DNA of 64,000 nucleotides, from contig NZ_CP067134.1 of the NCBI RefSeq assembly GCF_028553765.1, positions 3,329,001 to 3,393,000 on the forward strand, written 5' to 3'. The position numbers and the translations under genes were made by a program. The stretch comes from Paracoccus stylophorae. Lineage in GTDB: Bacteria > Pseudomonadota > Alphaproteobacteria > Rhodobacterales > Rhodobacteraceae. Under the pieces are notes generated by a model. That model saw only the letters and a program-made list of their open reading frames with translations, ran no database searches and had not been told where the DNA came from. Positions 1 to 8,990 of the stretch are shown one piece after another (the stretch's first letter is position 1; every line of letters begins with the position of its first letter).

Positions 1-1
1 C

Positions 2-340
2 GAGCCGGGACGCGGCTTCGTGCTGCACAGCGTTCCCGAACATGGCGACGACCCCGAAGGCCGGCTGCGCATCACCGGCGCGCTGGCGATGACCACGACC
101 CGCGACATCCTTGAGGATCTGGCGCATGGCGAAGGCCCCGAATCGGCGATCCTGGCGTTGGGATACGCCGGATGGGGACCGGGACAGCTGGAAGACGAGA
201 TGTTGCAGAACGGCTGGCTGACCGGCGACGGGGCGGAAGAGCTGATCTTTGGTGCCGATCACGACGGCAAATGGCCGCTTGCGCTGCGCGCCCAGGGGAT
301 AGACCCGTCGCTGCTGTCACCCTCGGCCGGTCGCGCCTGA
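2..340 (+). CDS. YqgE/AlgH family protein (UPF0301), 3' part
   Basis: Only the C-terminal 112 codons lie in the window; the gene begins upstream of base 1. The family motif AGWGPGQLEDEMLQNGWL, diagnostic of YqgE/AlgH proteins, is intact and is followed by a normal short C-terminal tail. The family is widespread in proteobacteria but its biochemical role is unsettled; AlgH was first linked to alginate regulation in Pseudomonas, and that role should not be transferred here. The gene runs convergently toward map, and the gap between them holds a dispersed hairpin element. Confidence 0.9.
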   Translation, partial: EPGRGFVLHSVPEHGDDPEGRLRITGALAMTTTRDILEDLAHGEGPESAILALGYAGWGPGQLEDEMLQNGWLTGDGAEELIFGADHDGKWPLALRAQGIDPSLLSPSAGRA

Positions 341-405
341 GCGCGGCGCGCGGCATGATCGGATGCCGTCCGCGCCTGCGGCGCGGACGATTGCGATACG
401 TTCAT

Positions 406-459
406 GGGGGCGCTGCCCCCGTCGCCTGCGGCGACTCCCCCGAGGTATTTGGAAAAGAG
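406..459 (+). repeat. dispersed G5-CGCTG-C5 hairpin element, copy A
   Basis: This copy lies in the 139-bp gap between the convergent YqgE and map genes. It has a GGGGGC-GCT-GCCCCC hairpin, then a GTCGCC-TGC-GGCGAC hairpin, then CCCCCGAGGTATTT. Copies at 7695-7742 (minus strand) and 48768-48830 share the order first hairpin, C-rich stretch, G(A)TATTT. Both stems could also act as a bidirectional terminator here. The nature of the element (REP-like or mobile) is inferred from repetition only. Confidence 0.75.
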
Positions 460-479
460 GGCGAGGCGGATGTGCGGCC

Positions 480-1280
480 TTAGCCGAAATCGGGGAAGAA
501 ACGGTCCGAGGGGGTGAAGATCTCGACCCCGTCCGCGGTCACGCCGATGGAATGTTCGAACTGCGCCGACAGCGACTTGTCGCGCGTCACCGCCGTCCAG
601 TCATCGGCCAGAACCTTGGTTTCGGGCCGGCCCAGATTGATCATCGGCTCGATGGTGAAGAACATCCCCTCATCCAGGACCGGGCCTTTGCCGGGGCGGC
701 CGAAATGCAGCACGTTGGGCGGGGCGTGAAACACCCGGCCCAGCCCGTGGCCGCAGAAATCGCGGACGACCGACATGCGGTGCGATTCGGCGTATTGCTG
801 GATCGCCGCGCCGATATCGCCGAAAGTGGCGCCGGGGCGGACGGCCTCGATCCCCTTCATCAGCGCATCGTGGGTGACCTGAATCAGCCGCTGCGCCTTG
901 ATCGACGCCTTGCCGGCGACATACATCCGGCTGGTGTCGCCATACCAGCCATCGACGATCACGGTGACGTCGATGTTCAGGATGTCGCCGTTCTGCAGCA
1001 CCTTGTCGCCCGGGATGCCGTGGCAGACGACATGGTTCACGCTGATGCAGCTGGCGTGCTGATAGCCGCGATAGCCGATGGTGGCCGAGGTCGCGCCCGC
1101 CTCTTCGATGCGGTTGCGGATGAAGTCGTCCAGCATGCCGGTGGTCGCGCCGGGCTGGACCAGCGGCCCGACCTCGTCCAGAATCCGTGCGGCCAGCGCA
1201 CCTGCCTTGTGCATGCCGGCGAAATCCTCGCGGGCATGGATGCGGATGCCTTCGCGGGTGATGCGGCTGTCGTCGTCCAT
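480..1280 (-). CDS. map: type I methionine aminopeptidase
   Basis: This 266-residue metallopeptidase removes the initiator methionine from nascent proteins in the cytosol. The family signatures are present: NGDILNIDVTVIVDGWYGDTSR carries the two metal-binding aspartates, CGHGLGRVFHAPPN the metal histidine, and GMFFTIEPMI plus the FEHSIGVT region the metal glutamates. The ATG at 1280 is chosen over the in-frame ATG at 1295 because AAAGGA lies about seven bases before it. The gene stands alone, divergent from the CinA-like gene at 1385. Confidence 0.95.
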   Translation of the reverse strand: MDDDSRITREGIRIHAREDFAGMHKAGALAARILDEVGPLVQPGATTGMLDDFIRNRIEEAGATSATIGYRGYQHASCISVNHVVCHGIPGDKVLQNGDILNIDVTVIVDGWYGDTSRMYVAGKASIKAQRLIQVTHDALMKGIEAVRPGATFGDIGAAIQQYAESHRMSVVRDFCGHGLGRVFHAPPNVLHFGRPGKGPVLDEGMFFTIEPMINLGRPETKVLADDWTAVTRDKSLSAQFEHSIGVTADGVEIFTPSDRFFPDFG

Positions 1281-1384
1281 CGCTGATCCTTTCATCTCGC
1301 CCCATAGATAGGCCGGTCGCGCCACTTGTTCCAGTGCCGCGGCTGTGCATAGAAGATGCGATTGACGGCGAAAGGGCGCGGGCG

Positions 1385-2125
1385 ATGCACACGGACAATC
1401 CGACGGCGGCGATTCTGGTGATCGGCGACGAGATCCTGTCGGGCCGCACGCGCGACAGCAACGCCCATCATCTGGCGCAGGTGCTGTCCGCAACCGGGTT
1501 CGATCTGCGCGAGATCAGGGTGGTGGCCGACGATCAGGAACAGATCGTCGCGGCGGTCCGGGCGCTGGACGACAGTCTGGGCGGGGCGTGGAACCTGCTG
1601 TTCACCAGCGGCGGGATCGGCCCGACCCATGACGACATCACCGCCGACGCGGTGGCCGCAGCCCATGACACCACGGCGCAGATCCATCCGCAGGCGCGCG
1701 CGGCCTTGCAGGCGCGCTGCGACCGGATGGGGACCGAGCTGACCCCGAACCGGCTGCGGATGGCGCGGGTGCCCGTGGGCGCCACGCTGATCGAGAACCC
1801 GGTCTCGGCGGCCCCCGGATTCTCGATCGGGAACACGCATGTGATGGCCGGCGTGCCCGAGGTGTTTCGCGGCATGGTCGATTGGCTGATCCCGCGCCTG
1901 GCCGCAGGCCGGCCGGTGCGGTCGCAAACGGTCGAGGTGCGCCGCGGCGAAAGCGACGTGGCCGGGGATCTGCGCGCGGTCGCCGCCCTGTTTCCCGATC
2001 TGTCGCTTGGGTCCTATCCCTATCACGACGAACGTGGCTGGGGCACGAACCTGGTCGTGCGCGGGCTGGACGAGGCACGCATCGAACAGGCGATGGACCA
2101 GTTGAAACGGCGGCTGGAGCTGTGA
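1385..2125 (+). CDS. CinA-like molybdopterin-binding domain protein
   Basis: This 246-residue protein consists of a MoaB/MogA-like molybdopterin-binding fold as found in the N-terminal part of CinA. IGDEILSGRTRDSNA is near the start and FTSGGIGPTHDDITADAVAAA follows. It lacks the C-terminal nicotinamide-nucleotide amidase domain of full-length CinA, so an NMN deamidase role is not supported. The ATG at 1385 is used because homology starts right after it (TAAILVIGDEIL) and AAAGGG precedes it. Its stop overlaps the next start by one base, indicating translational coupling with the GNAT gene. Confidence 0.88.
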   Translation: MHTDNPTAAILVIGDEILSGRTRDSNAHHLAQVLSATGFDLREIRVVADDQEQIVAAVRALDDSLGGAWNLLFTSGGIGPTHDDITADAVAAAHDTTAQIHPQARAALQARCDRMGTELTPNRLRMARVPVGATLIENPVSAAPGFSIGNTHVMAGVPEVFRGMVDWLIPRLAAGRPVRSQTVEVRRGESDVAGDLRAVAALFPDLSLGSYPYHDERGWGTNLVVRGLDEARIEQAMDQLKRRLEL

Positions 2126-2835
2126 TGGACCCGGCGATTGCGGCGGCGTTCGACGCGACCTGGCCCGCGGCCGGGCATGCCGAAGCCGGCGGTTTCCGGG
2201 TCGCGCGCGCAGAGGGCGCCGGACGCCGGGTCGGTTCGGCCCGCGCGATCGGGCCGTGGACGCCGGACGACATCGACGCGGCCACGGCTCTGCATGCGGC
2301 ATGGGGTCAGATCCCGGCCTTTCGTGTCGATGACGACGATGACGCGCTGATCGCGGCGCTGTCGGCGCGCGGGTTCCGCCGCCAGACCCCGACCGCGATC
2401 ATGCAGATCGCGGCGGGCGAGTTGACCGAACGCGCCGTGCCGCAGATGACGGTCTTTGCCGTCTGGCCGCCTTTGGCGATCCAGCGCGACATCTGGGCGG
2501 CGGGCCAGATCGGGCCGGCGCGTCAGGCGGTGATGCAGCGGGCCGCCGCGCCCAAGACCGCCTTGCTGGGACGGACCGGCGACCGGGCGGCGGGCACCGG
2601 GTTCGCGGCGATCCATGCCGGCGTCGCGATGGTGCACGCGGTCGAGATCCTGCCCGACTGGCGCCGCAGGGGGCTGGCGGCGTGGATGATGCGCGGGGCG
2701 GCGCGGTGGGCGCGGGAAAACGGCGCCGAGCGGCTGGCGCTGGCGGTGACGCGGGCGAACGCACCGGCGCTGGCGCTGTATCGCGATCTGGGGTTCACCG
2801 AGGCTGGCGGATACGCCTATTACGTCAAACCCTGA
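2125..2835 (+). CDS. GNAT family N-acetyltransferase
   Basis: A 236-residue protein with a C-terminal GNAT domain. The acetyl-CoA pyrophosphate-binding loop is visible as DWRRRGLAAWMMR, followed by the conserved NAPALALYRDLGF helix and strand near the end. The first about 110 residues are poorly conserved and probably form a degenerate second GNAT repeat. The start overlaps the CinA-like stop (TGATG), so the two are co-translated. The acceptor substrate cannot be predicted. The 3' end faces kynA across 21 bp. Confidence 0.85.
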   Translation: MDPAIAAAFDATWPAAGHAEAGGFRVARAEGAGRRVGSARAIGPWTPDDIDAATALHAAWGQIPAFRVDDDDDALIAALSARGFRRQTPTAIMQIAAGELTERAVPQMTVFAVWPPLAIQRDIWAAGQIGPARQAVMQRAAAPKTALLGRTGDRAAGTGFAAIHAGVAMVHAVEILPDWRRRGLAAWMMRGAARWARENGAERLALAVTRANAPALALYRDLGFTEAGGYAYYVKP

Positions 2836-2857
2836 ACGCCCGCCCGCGCCGGGGCGT
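2836..2857. terminator. short inverted repeat between convergent GNAT and kynA
   Basis: ACGCCC and GGGCGT flank a GC-rich nine- to ten-base loop exactly in the gap between the two convergent stop codons. There is no T-tract on either strand, so an intrinsic terminator is only a possibility; the position suggests a bidirectional end. Confidence 0.35.
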
Positions 2858-3678
2858 CACAGATCGGTTCGCAATTCCCACAGATCGGGAAACAGCACCA
2901 CGTCCAGCATGCGGCGAAGATAGTTCACGCCCGACGTGCCGCCCGACCCGCGCTTGAAGCCGATGATGCGTTCGACCGTGGTGACGTGGTTGAAGCGCCA
3001 GCGACGGAAATAATCCTCGAAATCGACCAGCTTCTCGGCCAGTTCGTAAAGTTCCCAATACCGGTGCGGGTCGCGATAGACCTGCGCCCAGGCCGCCCGC
3101 GCCTGCGGATCGGGCTGATGCGGCTGATCCAGTTTCCGGCGCGCGGGCACGTCGAATCCGGCGGCGCGCAGCCTGCCCACCACCTCGTCGTAAAGCGAGG
3201 GGCGTTCGGCCTCGGCCAGCAGCGGCGCGACCAGTTCCGGGCGGTGTTCGTGCGGCCGGATCATCGCCATGTTGCGGTTGCCGGCCACGAATTCGATCAT
3301 CCGGTATTGATGCGACTGAAACCCGCTGCTTTCGCCAAGCGTCTCGCGGAATTCGGTGTATTCGCTTGGCGTCATGGTGCGCAGAACGTCCCACGCGGAA
3401 TTCAGCTGTTCCATGATCCGGGCCACGCGGGTCAGCATCTTGAAGGCCGGTTTCAGATCGCCCGCCGCGATGCGCACGCGCGCGGCGGCCATTTCGTGCA
3501 GGGCCAGTTTCATCCACAATTCGCTGGTCTGATGCTGGATGATGAACAGCATCTCGTCATGGGCCTGCGATTTCGGATGCTGGGCGGTCAGGATCGGGTC
3601 CAGACACAGATAGTCGCCATAGGACATCCGCCCCTGAAACGACATGCGGGCGCCTTCCTGGGCGGGATCATAGCTCAT
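2857..3678 (-). CDS. kynA: tryptophan 2,3-dioxygenase
   Basis: A 273-residue heme dioxygenase that opens the indole ring of L-tryptophan to N-formylkynurenine. Family features include the [18 protein letters not shown] start, the [17 protein letters not shown] substrate/heme region, [15 protein letters not shown], and [13 protein letters not shown] near the C-terminus. It is the last gene of the anthranilate operon and starts inside the stop of the CoA ligase (ATGA overlap at 3675-3678), so it is translationally coupled to a downstream step of the same pathway. Kynurenine formamidase and kynureninase, needed between them, are not in this window. Confidence 0.95.
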   Translation of the reverse strand: MSYDPAQEGARMSFQGRMSYGDYLCLDPILTAQHPKSQAHDEMLFIIQHQTSELWMKLALHEMAAARVRIAAGDLKPAFKMLTRVARIMEQLNSAWDVLRTMTPSEYTEFRETLGESSGFQSHQYRMIEFVAGNRNMAMIRPHEHRPELVAPLLAEAERPSLYDEVVGRLRAAGFDVPARRKLDQPHQPDPQARAAWAQVYRDPHRYWELYELAEKLVDFEDYFRRWRFNHVTTVERIIGFKRGSGGTSGVNYLRRMLDVVLFPDLWELRTDL

Positions 3679-5294
3679 GGCTTCAACCTGAATCGCTGGA
3701 TCTTGCCGGTCTGGGTCTTGGGCAGCGTGTCGCAAAAGATGACGCTGCGCGGGTATTTGAACGGCGCGATCGTGTCCTTGACGTGGCGTTGCAGGCGTTC
3801 GACCGTCGCCTGATCGGCCGCAACGCCCTGGGCCAGCACGACATGGGCCTGCACGATCTGCCCGCGCTGCGAATCGGGCACGCCGATCACCGCGCATTCC
3901 AGCACGTCGTCATGGGCCAGCAGCGCGGCTTCGACATCGGGTCCGGCGATGTTGTAGCCCGAGGACAGGATGATGTCGTCCGACCGCGCGGCAAAATGGA
4001 ACCGACCGTCCTCGTCCTGCCAGAACGTGTCGCCGGTCAGGTTCCAGCCGTTCTGGACGTAATCCCCCTGCCGCGCGTCATCCAGGTAACGGCAGCCGGT
4101 CGGCCCGATCACCGCCAGCCGGCCCAACTCTCCGCGCGGCAGTTCCTGGCCGTCCTCATCCACGATCCGGGCGCGATAGCCGCCGACCGGGCGTCCGGTG
4201 CAGCCCGGATGGCTGTCGTCAAGACGGTTGGTGATGAAGATGTGCAGCATCTCGGTCGAGCCGATGCCGTCCAGCAGCGGCTTGCCGGTCTTGTCGCGCC
4301 ATTCCTCCCACACGGGGGCGGGCAGGGTTTCGCCGGCGCTGACGGCGACGCGCAGGCTGGACAGATCCGCGCCCTGTTCCATCGCCCGCAGCATCACGCG
4401 ATAGGCGGTGGGCGCGGTAAAGCAGATCGTCGCGCGGTGCTTTTGAATGATCTCGATCATGTTGGGCGGCGAGGCGTTCTCCAGCAGCACCGCCGAGGCG
4501 CCGAAGCGCAGCGGAAACACCGCCAGCCCGCCAAGCCCGAAGGTGAAGGCCAGGGGCGGGCTGCCGACGAACACGTCGTCGGGCGTCACGCCCAGGACCT
4601 CCTTGGCATAGCCGTCGGCGATGATCAGCAGATCGCGGTGGAAATGCATCGTCGCTTTCGGCTCGCCGGTGCTGCCGCTGGTGAAGCCCAGCAGCGCCAC
4701 ATCGTCGCGGCCGGTGCGCACGGCGTCGAACTGCACGGGCTTGGTCAGGGCGGCGCGATCAAGTTCGGCGTCGTGATTGGCGGTGCCGTCGAAGCCTACC
4801 ACCGTGTCCAGATAGTCCGAGACGTTGGCCGCGGCCACCAGATCGCCCATCAGCCGGGTGTCGCACAGCGCATGGGTGATCTGCGCCTTGTCGATCACCT
4901 TGCCCAATTCGCCCGCCCGCAGCATCGGCATCGTGTTGACCACGACCGCGCCCACCTTGGTCGCCGCCAGCCAGCAGGCGACCATGGCGGGATTGTTGGC
5001 GGACCGGATCAGGATGCGGTTGCCGGGTTTCACGCCGTAATCGTCGACCAGCGCATGGGCCAGGCGGTTGGTCCAGTCGGCCAGTTCCTTGTAGGTGCGC
5101 GCGCGCCCGTTGCCGACCAGCGCGTTGCGGTCGCCGAATCCGCGCTCGACCATCCGGTCGGTCAGTTCGGCGCCGACATTCAGCCAGTCGGGATAGTCGA
5201 ACCGCGACTGCTCGATCTCGGGCCACGCTTCGGGCGCGGGCAGATGGTCGCGGGCGAAACTGTCGGTATGTCCGCTTGGTCCCAGTTTGTGCAT
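3675..5294 (-). CDS. 2-aminobenzoate-CoA ligase (benzoate-CoA ligase family)
   Basis: A 539-residue AMP-forming acyl-CoA synthetase. The P-loop-like [19 protein letters not shown], the [12 protein letters not shown] motif, the [16 protein letters not shown] aspartate motif and the C-terminal [13 protein letters not shown] lysine motif are all present. The benzoate-CoA ligase-like [12 protein letters not shown] segment, and the neighbours (aminobenzoyl-CoA monooxygenase/reductase fusion, kynA), point to anthranilate as substrate, forming 2-aminobenzoyl-CoA; this substrate is inferred. AGGAGAGG sits before the ATG at 5294. It corresponds to AbmG of the aerobic CoA-dependent anthranilate pathway known from Azoarcus evansii. 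Confidence 0.88.
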   Translation of the reverse strand: MHKLGPSGHTDSFARDHLPAPEAWPEIEQSRFDYPDWLNVGAELTDRMVERGFGDRNALVGNGRARTYKELADWTNRLAHALVDDYGVKPGNRILIRSANNPAMVACWLAATKVGAVVVNTMPMLRAGELGKVIDKAQITHALCDTRLMGDLVAAANVSDYLDTVVGFDGTANHDAELDRAALTKPVQFDAVRTGRDDVALLGFTSGSTGEPKATMHFHRDLLIIADGYAKEVLGVTPDDVFVGSPPLAFTFGLGGLAVFPLRFGASAVLLENASPPNMIEIIQKHRATICFTAPTAYRVMLRAMEQGADLSSLRVAVSAGETLPAPVWEEWRDKTGKPLLDGIGSTEMLHIFITNRLDDSHPGCTGRPVGGYRARIVDEDGQELPRGELGRLAVIGPTGCRYLDDARQGDYVQNGWNLTGDTFWQDEDGRFHFAARSDDIILSSGYNIAGPDVEAALLAHDDVLECAVIGVPDSQRGQIVQAHVVLAQGVAADQATVERLQRHVKDTIAPFKYPRSVIFCDTLPKTQTGKIQRFRLKP

Positions 5295-5331
5295 TGACCT
5301 CTCCTGTTCGCCGTTCTTGTCGTTCTTTCCT

Positions 5332-5727
5332 TCAGTCCGGCACGATCGCGGTGGCCTCGATCTCGACCTTGGCGCGGTCCTCGACCAGATCGGCGACCTG
5401 CACCAGCGCGATGGCGGGGAAATTCTTGCCCAGCACGTCGCGATAGGCGGCCCCGATCTCGCGAAGCGAGGCCAGATATTCGCGCTTGTCGGTCACATAC
5501 CAGGTCAGCCGCACCAGATGTTCCGGCCCGGCCCCGCCTTCGGCCAGAACCGCCACGACGTTTTCCAGCGCCTGGCGGACCTGACCGGCCAGATCGTCGG
5601 TCTGGAACTGCTGATCGGCGTCCCAGCCCACCAGCCCTCCGGTCAGGACCATCCGGCCGCGCGCCGAAATGCCGTTCGAATATCCGACGGCGCGTTTCCA
5701 ATGCGGGGGGTGCAGTTTCTCATGCAT
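5332..5727 (-). CDS. RidA family protein (putative enamine/imine deaminase)
   Basis: A 131-residue YjgF/YER057c/UK114-type protein. It has VLTGGLVGWDADQQF, the VRQALENVVAVLAEGGAGPEHLVRLTWYV core and an AIALVQVADLVEDRAKVEIEAT end resembling the RidA substrate-binding strand. RidA proteins hydrolyse reactive enamines and imines to carbonyls and ammonia. The ring product of the monooxygenase/reductase step is an aminocyclohexenone-type CoA ester, an enamine, so this copy may remove the nitrogen in the pathway (inference). The ATG at 5727 is preceded by GGAG and overlaps the thioesterase end by 8 bp. Confidence 0.85.
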   Translation of the reverse strand: MHEKLHPPHWKRAVGYSNGISARGRMVLTGGLVGWDADQQFQTDDLAGQVRQALENVVAVLAEGGAGPEHLVRLTWYVTDKREYLASLREIGAAYRDVLGKNFPAIALVQVADLVEDRAKVEIEATAIVPD

Positions 5728-6109
5728 GATGTGTCTCCAGAATGGGGCGGATATGGTCGGGCCAGGGCGCGGGCACAAAGCCGCGATCCATCCAGACCAC
5801 GGTGCTGCGCGCCTCAAGCCGGTCTTCGGCGCAAATTAGGAACCGGGCGCTGCTGCGGCCGACATGTTCGACCGTCAGCCGCCAGTCCAGCCGGTCGCCC
5901 AGACGCGCGGGCTTGCGGAAATCGATCTCGAGCCGCGCGGTGGGCATGCCGTAACCCTCGTCCATCATGCGCCCGAAGGAATAGCCCACGCGGTCGATGA
6001 AAAAGTTTTCCACCATGTGGTTCACCATCTCGGCATAGCGCGGATAAAAGACGATGCCGGCCGGGTCGCAATGGCAGAACTCGATCGCGATGGTGCGGTC
6101 ATAGCTCAT
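5720..6109 (-). CDS. 4-hydroxybenzoyl-CoA thioesterase family protein (hotdog fold)
   Basis: A 129-residue single hotdog domain. The family signature HCDPAGIVFYPRYAEMVNH carries the catalytic aspartate, and ARLGDRLDWRLTVEHVGRSS is the central strand region. Such enzymes hydrolyse aromatic or short-chain acyl-CoAs. In this operon it could release a free acid from a stalled or off-pathway CoA ester, protecting the CoA pool (inference). It is coupled to the cupin gene by an ATGA overlap at 6106-6109 and to ridA by an 8-bp overlap. Confidence 0.88.
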   Translation of the reverse strand: MSYDRTIAIEFCHCDPAGIVFYPRYAEMVNHMVENFFIDRVGYSFGRMMDEGYGMPTARLEIDFRKPARLGDRLDWRLTVEHVGRSSARFLICAEDRLEARSTVVWMDRGFVPAPWPDHIRPILETHHA

Positions 6110-6555
6110 TCGTTGGCGTCCGGCGGCAGGAACTCGACATCGTGGCGGGCCGAGACGCGCACGACCTCGTCCACATCGGTCATGTCGTGCAGCGTCTCGA
6201 ACAGGGCGCGCAGCCTACCCGCGGGCGCGACCCAGAACAGCGCCTTGGCGGGCCTGTCTGACTTGTTGAAATAGCCGTGCGGCACCCCGCGCGGCATCCG
6301 CACAAGATCGCCCGCCCGCGCGACCGACCAGACGCCGTCCAGCTTGACGTGCAACTCGCCCTCTTGCATCAGGATGTATTCGTCCTGCGTGGCGTGGATG
6401 TGGACGGGCACGAACTGGCCCGGCTCGCTGTTCGTCTCGAACGCGAAGGCATCGTCGCTGTCGGCCTTGGGAAAATACCGCTGGCCCAGGATGTTCCATT
6501 CGACATCGTCCAGCCCTTCACCCTCGCGCGTGATCCCGCCGGCAAGTTCGGTCAT
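6106..6555 (-). CDS. cupin domain protein of the anthranilate operon
   Basis: A 149-residue single-domain cupin. Motif 1 reads [20 protein letters not shown] (metal ligands His, His, Glu) and motif 2 [16 protein letters not shown] (His), so a bound divalent metal is expected. Small cupins of this type include quercetin-dioxygenase-like enzymes, isomerases and ligand-binding proteins; the reaction here is unknown. Its position between acyl-CoA dehydrogenase and thioesterase, with ATGA overlaps on both sides, ties it to the aromatic CoA pathway. Confidence 0.8.
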   Translation of the reverse strand: MTELAGGITREGEGLDDVEWNILGQRYFPKADSDDAFAFETNSEPGQFVPVHIHATQDEYILMQEGELHVKLDGVWSVARAGDLVRMPRGVPHGYFNKSDRPAKALFWVAPAGRLRALFETLHDMTDVDEVVRVSARHDVEFLPPDANE

Positions 6556-7697
6556 CCTTGTCCTCCGTGAAAATCGGCCAGCGCGGCGCGCGCGACGACC
6601 AGTTTCTGCACATCGCTGGCACCCTCGTAGATGCGCAGCGCCCTGATCTCTCGGTAAAGGCTTTCGACCGGGGTGCCGACCCGGACGCCGTCGCCGCCGA
6701 ACAGCTGCACGGCGCGGTCGATCACGTCGTGCGCCGCCTCGGTCGCATACAGCTTGGCCATCGCCGCCTCGCGCGTGATCCGCGCCGCGCCCCGGTCCTT
6801 GGTCCAGGCGGCGCGATAGACCAGCAGCGCGGCCGCATCGACCTTCAGCGCCATGTCGGCCAGGTGACCCTGGACCATCTGCAGATCTGACATCGGCGCG
6901 CCGAAAAGCTGCCGATCCGTCACCCGACCCATCGCCTCGTCCAGCGCGCGGCGGGCAAACCCCAACGCGGCCGCGCCCACGGTCGGACGGAAATGGTCCA
7001 GCACGGTCATGGCGATGCGAAAACCGCCGCCGGCCTCTCCGATCAGCGCATCCGCCGGCAGCCGCACCCCGTCCAGCCGCAGATGGGCCAGCGGGTGCGG
7101 GGCCATCACCTCGATCCGGCTGACGATACCCAGCCCGGCGACATCGGCGGGCATCAGAAAGGCCGACAGGCCCCTGGCCCCCGCAGCCTCGCCGGTGCGC
7201 GCGAAGATCACATACAGATCCGCGATCCCGCCATTCGAGATATAGGTCTTTTCGCCGTCCAGAACCCACTCGTCCCCGTCGCGCCGCGCCGTCGTCGCGG
7301 TGCGGGCGACGTCCGATCCCGATCCCGGCTCGGTCAGGGCAAAGGCCGAGATCGCGCGGCCCGCCCGCGTCCGGTCCAGCCATTCGCGCTGCGCCGGGGT
7401 GCCGAACAGGCTGACCGCCCCCATGCCCAGACCCTGCATGGCAAAGGCGAAATCGGCCAGACCGTCGTGACGCGCCAGCGTTTCGCGGATCAGGCACAGG
7501 CTGCGGATGTCCAGCACCTCGCCGCCCGAATGGCGCAACCAGCCCGCCGCGCCCAGATCGCGCACCAGTCCGCGACAGGCCGCGTCCACGTCGCCGTGAT
7601 CGACCGGCAGGGACGCGCCGGCCCACTCGTCCAGCGCGGCGGCCAGATCGCGGTGGCGATCCTCGAAAAACGGCCAGTCCAGAAAGCTTCGATCCAT
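6552..7697 (-). CDS. acyl-CoA dehydrogenase family protein
   Basis: A 381-residue flavoprotein with the standard three-part fold. Seen are [19 protein letters not shown] (FAD/substrate loop), [21 protein letters not shown], and the C-terminal region [20 protein letters not shown] with [15 protein letters not shown]. The usual catalytic glutamate region therefore appears present. It likely oxidises a CoA-bound ring or ring-opened intermediate. The start ATG at 7697 is the last triplet of a dispersed repeat element (copy B); no strong ribosome-binding site other than element sequence precedes it. Confidence 0.9.
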   Translation of the reverse strand: MDRSFLDWPFFEDRHRDLAAALDEWAGASLPVDHGDVDAACRGLVRDLGAAGWLRHSGGEVLDIRSLCLIRETLARHDGLADFAFAMQGLGMGAVSLFGTPAQREWLDRTRAGRAISAFALTEPGSGSDVARTATTARRDGDEWVLDGEKTYISNGGIADLYVIFARTGEAAGARGLSAFLMPADVAGLGIVSRIEVMAPHPLAHLRLDGVRLPADALIGEAGGGFRIAMTVLDHFRPTVGAAALGFARRALDEAMGRVTDRQLFGAPMSDLQMVQGHLADMALKVDAAALLVYRAAWTKDRGAARITREAAMAKLYATEAAHDVIDRAVQLFGGDGVRVGTPVESLYREIRALRIYEGASDVQKLVVARAALADFHGGQG

Positions 7698-7742
7698 CTT
7701 CGGTGTCCAAATATCCCGGGGGTCCGGGGGCAGCGCCCCCGG
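7695..7742 (-). repeat. dispersed G5-CGCTG-C5 / GATATTT element, copy B
   Basis: Read on the minus strand this copy is GGGGGCGCTGCCCCC, GGACC, CCCGGGATATTT, eight bases, AAGATG. It fills the only sizeable gap in the upstream half of the operon, between crotonase and acyl-CoA dehydrogenase, and its terminal ATG is the start codon of the dehydrogenase. Copy C has the same spacing from GATATTT to AAGAT, supporting a real element rather than chance. Confidence 0.75.
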
Positions 7743-7746
7743 CGTC

Positions 7747-8559
7747 TCAGTTGCCTTCGAAAACCGGCGTCTCTTTGGCCGCGAAGGCGCGATAGGCGCG
7801 TTCGAAATCGCGGGTCTGCATGCAGATCGCCTGCGCCTGCGCCTCGGACTCGATGGCCTGATCCAACCCCATGTTCCATTCCTGATTCAGCTGCGTCTTG
7901 GTGATCCCGTGCGCCCATGTCGGCCCGGCCGCGATCTTTCGCGCCAGATCCATCGCCGCGGCCTCGACATCCTCGTGCAGGCCGTTCCAGAATCCCCATC
8001 GTTCGCCCTCATCCGCGCGCAGCACGCGGCCGGTATACAGCAGTTCCGCCGCGCGGCCCTGTCCCACGATCCGGGGCAGCATCGCGCAGGCGCCCATGTC
8101 GCAGCCGGCCAGACCGACGCGGGTGAACAAAAACGCCGTCTTGGCCGTGGGCGTCGCCAGCCGCAGATCGCTGGCCATCGCCATGATCGCGCCGGCGCCG
8201 ACGCAGATCCCTTCGACCGAGGCGACGATCGGCCGGCCGCAATGGATCATCGCCTTGACCAACTCGCCGGTCATGCGGGTAAAGGCCAGCAATTCGGGCA
8301 TCTCCATCCCGACCAGCGGGCCGATGATCTCGTGCACGTCGCCGCCCGAGCAGAAATTCCCGCCATTGCTGGCCAGCACGACCACGTCCACGTCATCGGC
8401 ATGGGCAAGGTCGCGGAACGCGCGCCCCAGCTCGGCATAGCTGTCGAAGGTCAGCGGGTTCTTGCGCTCGGGGCGGTTCAGCCGGATCGTCGCGATCCGG
8501 TCCCGGACCTGCCACTGGAAATGTTTGGGCGTCAGCCCGGCCATGCTGATCGGTTTCAT
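7747..8559 (-). CDS. crotonase-fold enzyme lacking both hydratase glutamates
   Basis: A 270-residue enoyl-CoA hydratase/isomerase-superfamily protein. The CoA-binding core ([24 protein letters not shown]) and trimer region are typical. At the first catalytic position, where hydratases read GGGCEL, this protein reads GAGAIM; at the second it reads [16 protein letters not shown], with an Asp nearby instead of Pro-Glu. A simple hydration role is therefore doubtful; a ring-opening C-C hydrolase or isomerase in the 2-aminobenzoyl-CoA pathway fits better (inference). It overlaps the MarR gene by ATGA. Confidence 0.88.
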   Translation of the reverse strand: MKPISMAGLTPKHFQWQVRDRIATIRLNRPERKNPLTFDSYAELGRAFRDLAHADDVDVVVLASNGGNFCSGGDVHEIIGPLVGMEMPELLAFTRMTGELVKAMIHCGRPIVASVEGICVGAGAIMAMASDLRLATPTAKTAFLFTRVGLAGCDMGACAMLPRIVGQGRAAELLYTGRVLRADEGERWGFWNGLHEDVEAAAMDLARKIAAGPTWAHGITKTQLNQEWNMGLDQAIESEAQAQAICMQTRDFERAYRAFAAKETPVFEGN

Positions 8560-8990
8560 GCCTGTCTCCCCGCGCGCATGACGATGTCGCGCATCGTTTC
8601 AAGATCGGTTTCGCTGAGATTGGCGAAGATCGCGTCCACCTCGGCCTCGTGCCCTTCGGCCATCGCCTCGAACGCGGTCAGCCCCACCGGCGTCAGCCGC
8701 ACGCGAATGCGGCGGCGGTCGCCATCCTCGGATTCGCGCTGGACCAGACCGTCGCGTTCCAGCCGGTCCACGACCGCCGTCGCATTGCCGTTCGACACCA
8801 GCAGCATCCGCGACAATTCGGACATGGTGACGCCCTCGCGCCGCCGCCACAGCGCGGCCATGACGTCGAAACGCGGCAGGGTGGTGCCGTGTTCGCGGCG
8901 CAGATAGTCGCGCAGCCGGTTTTCCGCCCCGCGGGTCACGCCCAGCAGGCGGATCCAGGTCTTCAGCCGGCGCTTGGACAGATCGCTCAT
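8556..8990 (-). CDS. MarR family transcriptional regulator of the operon
   Basis: A 144-residue winged-helix protein. The recognition segment is [31 protein letters not shown], followed by the [15 protein letters not shown] wing. MarR regulators of aromatic CoA pathways typically repress and are released by an aroyl-CoA ligand; 2-aminobenzoyl-CoA would be the obvious effector (inference). It lies inside the operon it probably controls, overlapping its neighbours by four bases on each side. A candidate operator is at 12042-12057. Confidence 0.9.
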   Translation of the reverse strand: MSDLSKRRLKTWIRLLGVTRGAENRLRDYLRREHGTTLPRFDVMAALWRRREGVTMSELSRMLLVSNGNATAVVDRLERDGLVQRESEDGDRRRIRVRLTPVGLTAFEAMAEGHEAEVDAIFANLSETDLETMRDIVMRAGRQA

